19,040 bases of DNA from RFQD01 sp049314515 (GTDB lineage: Bacteria > Actinomycetota > Actinomycetes > Actinomycetales > Microbacteriaceae). The stretch is taken from assembly GCA_049314515.1 (NCBI GenBank), contig JBMOEY010000023.1:1-19040 (forward strand), read 5' to 3'. Positions 15,633 to 19,040 of the stretch are shown here, in pieces. Within the stretch, counting starts at the first letter, position 1, and each line of letters starts with the position of its first letter. The position numbers and the translations under genes were made by a program. The notes under the pieces were generated by a model, which was given only the letters and a program-made list of their open reading frames with translations, made no database searches and was not told the origin of the DNA.

Positions 15633-15660
15633 AGTTTACGTCGACACCAGAGAACGTGAA
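15633..15660 (-). promoter_or_regulatory. Candidate leaderless promoter of the PAC2 gene
   Basis: On the minus strand, TTCACG (15655-15660) and TAAACT (15633-15638) are 16 bases apart. Six bases separate the -10 box from the GTG start, so transcription would begin at or beside the start codon. Confidence 0.45.
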
Positions 15661-15675
15661 CGATGCGTAGCATCG
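15661..15675. promoter_or_regulatory. Perfect inverted repeat between the PAC2 gene and pepA
   Basis: CGATGC-GTA-GCATCG, a 6-base perfect dyad. It directly abuts the PAC2 -35 box and ends six bases before the probable original pepA start at 15681. It also overlaps a possible pepA -10 (TAGCAT, 15668-15673). The placement suits an operator acting on both divergent genes. Confidence 0.35.
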
Positions 15676-15680
15676 GAGTC

Positions 15681-15753
15681 ATGTCCATACATCTTCCGAA
15701 CGTGCGTCTGACTCGAACTTCGTCAAAAAGCCGACGTTGTTTTACTCGGGGTC
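15681..15753 (+). other. pepA: Out-of-frame 5' end of pepA
   Basis: An ATG at 15681 opens a frame reading MSIHLPNVRLTRTSSK, which resembles the start of actinobacterial leucyl aminopeptidases. It then leaves frame at an A5 run (15725-15729). If one A is ignored the reading becomes SSKADVVLLGVVSKDG and joins the downstream pepA frame perfectly; ADVVLLGV is the expected first strand of the N-terminal domain. In the downstream frame itself there is a TGA at 15709 and no start codon before GTG 15754. The cause may be a sequencing indel, a true mutation or slippage. Confidence 0.7.
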
Positions 15754-17139
15754 GTGTCAAAAGATGGCTCAGATCGCATCTTTGGTCGAGAGGAATTTGA
15801 TTACGTTCAGGCCCTTTTGGCTCGCGCGGACATTACTTCATCCCTCGATTCAGTGACGCGTATTCCTGACCCAATTGTCGATACACGCACGCTTCTCCTG
15901 GTGGGCATGGGGACAACCGATATCTCGACGAACTCCCTCAGATACTGCGTCGGCGCGGCAATCCGCAACGCGGGTAATTTTTCGTCTCTCGAAATAGCGC
16001 TACCCACGAGCTCCATTGACGAAGTGAAATCGATTGCCGAAGGCGCCCTTCTCGGTTGCTATTCATTCGACGACTTTCGCACCGCGACTCAGAAGAAAAA
16101 CAAACAAAACAGATCGATATCGATTGTGAGTGATTTCGGTGCGGACGACTCAACGGGGCGTTCCCGTGCAATCGCGGAGGCCGTGGGCCTCGTCAAGGAT
16201 TTGGTAAACACTCCCCCCAATGAGCTGAGTCCGGACGCGTTGGCGAAACGAGCAGTTGCGAGCGTTGCAGAGCTGCCCATCCGCACAAAGGTGTGGAACG
16301 AACGAGAACTCCAACGATCGGGATTCGGGGGAATCGTCGGAGTCGGCCAAGGCAGCTCCCGTCCACCCAGGTTGGTTCGCCTCACGTATAGTCCCGCCAA
16401 GTGGAAAAAACACATTGCCCTCGTAGGAAAGGGCATTACCTTCGATACCGGTGGTCTCTCGCTGAAACCTCCTGCTGGCATGCTCGGCATGAAATACGAC
16501 ATGACCGGCGCCGCGACGGTTCTTTCCGTGATTCGCGCGATCGCCCAACTCCGTATTCCCATCGCCGTAACGGCGTGGATGTGCCTTGCCGAAAACATGC
16601 CGAGCGGAACGGCGATTCGCCCGAACGACGTAATCCGAATGTACGACGGCTCCACAGTGGAAGTCACGAACACGGATGCCGAGGGACGACTCGTTCTGGC
16701 GGATGGACTCGTTGCCGCCGAAAAGGAACGACCAGATCTCATCGTCGACATTGCGACCCTCACTGGGGCAGCTTCCGTCGCGCTCGGGACTCGCTATGCG
16801 GGCGTCATGGGCGATTCGGAAGCCGTGCATGAGCTCGTGTCTTCGGCCACGGAATCGGGAGAGCAGTTTTGGCCGATGCCCCTCCCCCAAGAATTGAAGG
16901 CCCTTTTGAAATCTGACGTTGCCGACATTGTCAATGCAAAAGTCGGCAACACGGCAGGAGGCATGCTGCTTGGCGCCACTTTTCTTCGCGAGTTCGTAAA
17001 AACAACACCATGGGCCCACATCGACATCGCAAGCTGCGCCAACAATGCAGGATCTGGATTCGGATTCACAGGCCCGGGTCCGACCGGGGTGGGCGTTCGA
17101 GCGCTCATACGTCAGGCAGAACGACTAGCACGCGAGTAG
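15754..17139 (+). CDS. pepA: Leucyl aminopeptidase (M17), probably missing its first residues through a frameshift
   Basis: Cytosolic two-metal aminopeptidase that removes N-terminal residues from peptides, forming hexamers. The catalytic domain is intact: Lys226 and Asp231 in GKGITFDTGG, Asp249 in KYDMTG, the signature NTDAEGRL with Asp308, Glu310 and Arg312, then IVDIATLTGA. Spacing between these residues matches E. coli PepA. The in-frame start here is GTG 15754 (461 residues) with only a weak GGGG upstream. Homologous sequence continues upstream (ADVVLLGV) and links to an ATG at 15681 if one A is removed at 15725-15729, giving about 485 residues, the normal size. Followed by lpdA and an E2 gene, the same order as in Streptomyces. 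Confidence 0.88.
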   Translation: MSKDGSDRIFGREEFDYVQALLARADITSSLDSVTRIPDPIVDTRTLLLVGMGTTDISTNSLRYCVGAAIRNAGNFSSLEIALPTSSIDEVKSIAEGALLGCYSFDDFRTATQKKNKQNRSISIVSDFGADDSTGRSRAIAEAVGLVKDLVNTPPNELSPDALAKRAVASVAELPIRTKVWNERELQRSGFGGIVGVGQGSSRPPRLVRLTYSPAKWKKHIALVGKGITFDTGGLSLKPPAGMLGMKYDMTGAATVLSVIRAIAQLRIPIAVTAWMCLAENMPSGTAIRPNDVIRMYDGSTVEVTNTDAEGRLVLADGLVAAEKERPDLIVDIATLTGAASVALGTRYAGVMGDSEAVHELVSSATESGEQFWPMPLPQELKALLKSDVADIVNAKVGNTAGGMLLGATFLREFVKTTPWAHIDIASCANNAGSGFGFTGPGPTGVGVRALIRQAERLARE

Positions 17140-17164
17140 TAGTCTAAAGACCGGCTTTGCCCAT

Positions 17165-17208
17165 CTGAGGGGGTTGGTCTCCCTCAGGCTTACGCTGGCC
17201 CAGCCAGC
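17165..17208 (+). promoter_or_regulatory. Two hairpins between pepA and lpdA
   Basis: First hairpin: CTGAGGG (17165-17171) and CCCTCAG (17181-17187), a 7-base stem with a 9-base loop. Second: GCTGG (17194-17198) and CCAGC (17204-17208), a 5-base stem. Neither is followed by a T-run. They may be a weak terminator or processing element separating pepA from lpdA expression. Confidence 0.35.
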
Positions 17209-17227
17209 ACATTCATGAGGAGCTCAC

Positions 17228-18601
17228 GTGACAGATCACAACTTTGACCTCGTAGTTCTCGGCGGCGGCAGTGCGGGTTACTCCGCAGCAGTGCGCGCCG
17301 TTGAGCTTGGCATGACAGTCGTCTTGATTGAAAAGGACAAACTCGGAGGAACCTGCCTGCACCGGGGATGCGTTCCTACTAAGGCGCTCTTACATTCAGC
17401 GGAAGTCGCAGACGTGGCACGTGAGGCTGCTGACTACGGAGTCGTTGCCAGCCTGACGGGTATTGACATGGTCAAAGTGAATGCATACCGCGATGACATT
17501 GTTGCCAAAAAATTCAAAGGACTTCAAGGACTGCTCAAAGCCCGCGGAATCACTGTTGTGGAAGGCGAAGGTCGACTGACTTCTCCAAACACAGTGACGG
17601 TGAGTGGCGAGAACTATGTTGGAAAAAACGTGGTTTTGGCGACCGGCTCGTACTCCAAGTCGTTGCCGGGACTGACGATTGAGGGCCGCGTTATTACCAG
17701 CGAACAAGCCCTCCTGCTCGATTACGTCCCCGCGAGAGTTGCAATCCTGGGCGGTGGAGTTATCGGCTGCGAATTTGCAAGTGTCTGGCGGTCGTTCGGG
17801 TCTGAAGTCACCATCATTGAAGGCCTGCCTCATCTTGTTCCCAATGAAGAGGAAGTCATTTCGAAGGGTCTTGAGCGCGCTTTCCGCAAACGTGGAATCG
17901 ACTACAAGATTGGTGTGCGTTTTTCAGGCGTCAATCAAACTGATCAGGGTGTCACGATTTCGCTGGAAAGTGGCGAATCTGTCGCGGCGGACCTTCTTCT
18001 CGTCGCTGTGGGTCGCGGTCCCAACACAGCGGGTCTCGGTTTCGAAGAGGTTGGCGTCAACGTTGATCGAGGATATGTTCCAACAAGCGAACGTTTGCAG
18101 ACGAACGTCCCCGGCGTATGGGCCGTGGGAGACATCGTTCCGGGACTTCAACTCGCGCACCGCGGTTACCAGCATGGAATCTTCGTTGCTGAGGAGATTG
18201 CAGGACTCAGCCCCGTGGTCATCGCGGACGTCAACATCCCCAAAGTTACGTATTGCGAGCCAGAAATCATGTCTGTAGGCCTGACCGAGTCAAAGGCCGC
18301 CGAGAAATTTGGAGCGGATCAGATTTCGTCCTTCGAATACAACCTGGCGGGCAATGCCAAGAGCGAAATCATTGGCACTCCGGGACTTGTCAAGGTCGTT
18401 CGAGTTAAGGATGGCCCGGTCGTCGGTGTTCACGCCATCGGCTCACGAGTGGGCGAGTTTGCGGGAGAGGCCCAACTCACGGTCAATTGGGAGGCGCACC
18501 CAGAAGACATTGCTCCGTTGATTCACGCGCACCCAACGCAAAACGAATCAATGGGTGAGGCATTCCTGTATCTCGCAGGGAAGCCACTCCACACTCTCTA
18601 A
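17228..18601 (+). CDS. lpdA: Dihydrolipoyl dehydrogenase (E3)
   Basis: FAD enzyme that reoxidises dihydrolipoyl groups on E2 subunits using NAD+, shared by 2-oxoacid dehydrogenase complexes. Features: FAD-binding VVLGGGSAGYSAAVRA at the N-terminus, the redox disulfide Cys43/Cys48 in GGTCLHRGCVPTK, NAD-binding AILGGGVIGCEFAS, the second FAD motif WAVGDIV, and the C-terminal active-site His435/Glu440 pair in HAHPTQNE. At 457 residues it is of normal length. The start is GTG 17228 with GAGGAG five bases upstream. The E2 gene follows after 56 bases on the same strand, so E3 and E2 are probably made together. Confidence 0.96.
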   Translation: MTDHNFDLVVLGGGSAGYSAAVRAVELGMTVVLIEKDKLGGTCLHRGCVPTKALLHSAEVADVAREAADYGVVASLTGIDMVKVNAYRDDIVAKKFKGLQGLLKARGITVVEGEGRLTSPNTVTVSGENYVGKNVVLATGSYSKSLPGLTIEGRVITSEQALLLDYVPARVAILGGGVIGCEFASVWRSFGSEVTIIEGLPHLVPNEEEVISKGLERAFRKRGIDYKIGVRFSGVNQTDQGVTISLESGESVAADLLLVAVGRGPNTAGLGFEEVGVNVDRGYVPTSERLQTNVPGVWAVGDIVPGLQLAHRGYQHGIFVAEEIAGLSPVVIADVNIPKVTYCEPEIMSVGLTESKAAEKFGADQISSFEYNLAGNAKSEIIGTPGLVKVVRVKDGPVVGVHAIGSRVGEFAGEAQLTVNWEAHPEDIAPLIHAHPTQNESMGEAFLYLAGKPLHTL

Positions 18602-18657
18602 CGCGGACCGCACTTAGAATTTAAGGCCAAATCTTTTCACCTAGGAGAATCAGTTTC

Positions 18658-19040
18658 ATGAGCGAATCCGTCAGTCTTCCGGCACTTGGCGAAAGTGTAA
18701 CCGAGGGTACCGTGACACGTTGGTTGAAGAACGTCGGTGACCGCGTCGAGGTCGACGAGCCATTGCTTGAGGTTTCGACTGACAAAGTTGATACTGAAAT
18801 CCCGTCTCCCGTGTCCGGCGTCGTGGAACAAATTCTCGTGCAGGAAGACGAAACTGTTGCTGTCGGCACCGTCCTCGTAATTGTTGGCGACGGGTCAGGG
18901 TCTTCTGCCCCCGCGCCGGTCGCGACAGTTGAATCCGCGCCTGAACCTGCTCCGGCCCCGGCACCTGCTCCGGCTCCCGAACCTGCACCTGCACCGGCCC
19001 CCGAACCTGCACCTGCACCTGCACCCGCTCCGGCTCCGGC
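18658..19040 (+). CDS. sucB: 2-oxoacid dehydrogenase E2 (dihydrolipoyl acyltransferase), N-terminal part
   Basis: The first 127 residues of an E2 subunit cut by the right edge. Residues 1-76 form a lipoyl domain (SVSLPALGESVTEGTV), with the lipoylated Lys43 in EVSTDKVDTEIPSP. From about residue 82 a flexible linker of Pro, Ala and Glu begins and continues to the edge. Actinobacterial E2 proteins often carry such a linker and may have two or three lipoyl domains. The gene could be annotated as succinyltransferase (sucB) or as a pyruvate dehydrogenase E2; the visible part cannot decide. ATG 18658 is preceded by AGGAGA with nine bases of spacing. Confidence 0.9.
   Translation, partial: MSESVSLPALGESVTEGTVTRWLKNVGDRVEVDEPLLEVSTDKVDTEIPSPVSGVVEQILVQEDETVAVGTVLVIVGDGSGSSAPAPVATVESAPEPAPAPAPAPAPEPAPAPAPEPAPAPAPAPAP
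18950..19040 (+). repeat. Pro/Ala-coding low-complexity repeat in the E2 linker
   Basis: Short repeats such as GCACCTGCTCCGGCT and GAACCTGCACCTGC encode alternating Pro-Ala with scattered Glu. It is in frame with the E2 gene and runs off the window. Confidence 0.8.

Noticed and set aside
16150..17019. 289-codon minus-strand open frame
   Set aside because: Antisense to the conserved catalytic domain of pepA; no family features.

Overview
This window looks like a housekeeping chromosome segment from a small-genome actinobacterium, most likely a member of or close to the Microbacteriaceae. That placement is an inference. It rests on the gene set (SepH, DUF3710, DUF4193, DUF3093, DUF7455, a PAC2 protein, and a principal sigma factor with an Ala/Lys/Pro-rich N-terminus), on short intergenic gaps, and on a GC content that looks moderate, somewhat above half. 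No tRNA, rRNA, insertion sequence, phage gene or CRISPR array was seen. No gap exceeds about 215 bases.

Layout, left half: the start of a DUF3710 gene and dut (both minus), a DUF3093 membrane protein (plus), a DUF4193 zinc-ribbon protein (minus), sepH (plus), an alkaline-phosphatase-superfamily phosphodiesterase (minus), then topoisomerase IV parC (plus) facing parE (minus). This grouping around dut and sigA is familiar from other actinobacteria such as Mycobacterium and Streptomyces.

Middle: a DUF7455 zinc protein leads into two consecutive alanine-racemase-like genes (plus, second start overlapping the first stop). They face a minus-strand operon that runs sigA, murT-like, gatD-like. This is the most unusual part. 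The first racemase-like protein keeps a canonical C-terminal domain but has lost most of the barrel, and the PLP lysine is Arg. The second keeps the whole barrel with the PLP lysine but has lost part of the C-terminal domain. They look like two halves of an obligate heterodimer. The neighbouring GatD has Ser where the glutaminase Cys should be, and its MurT partner has no zinc ribbon; neither protein contains any cysteine. A pair that can no longer release ammonia from glutamine, in a lineage where the alpha-carboxyl of D-Glu is expected to carry the cross-bridge (group B peptidoglycan), suggests a repurposed ligase. It may attach a bridge amino acid rather than amidate lipid II. The racemase pair may supply D-amino acids to the same wall.

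Right: a PAC2-family gene (minus) diverges from leucyl aminopeptidase pepA (plus). The pepA 5' end appears broken by one extra A in an A5 run. Then come lpdA (dihydrolipoyl dehydrogenase) and the start of a lipoyl-domain E2 gene (sucB-like), which runs off the window. The order pepA-lpd-E2 is a known actinobacterial arrangement for 2-oxoacid dehydrogenase genes.
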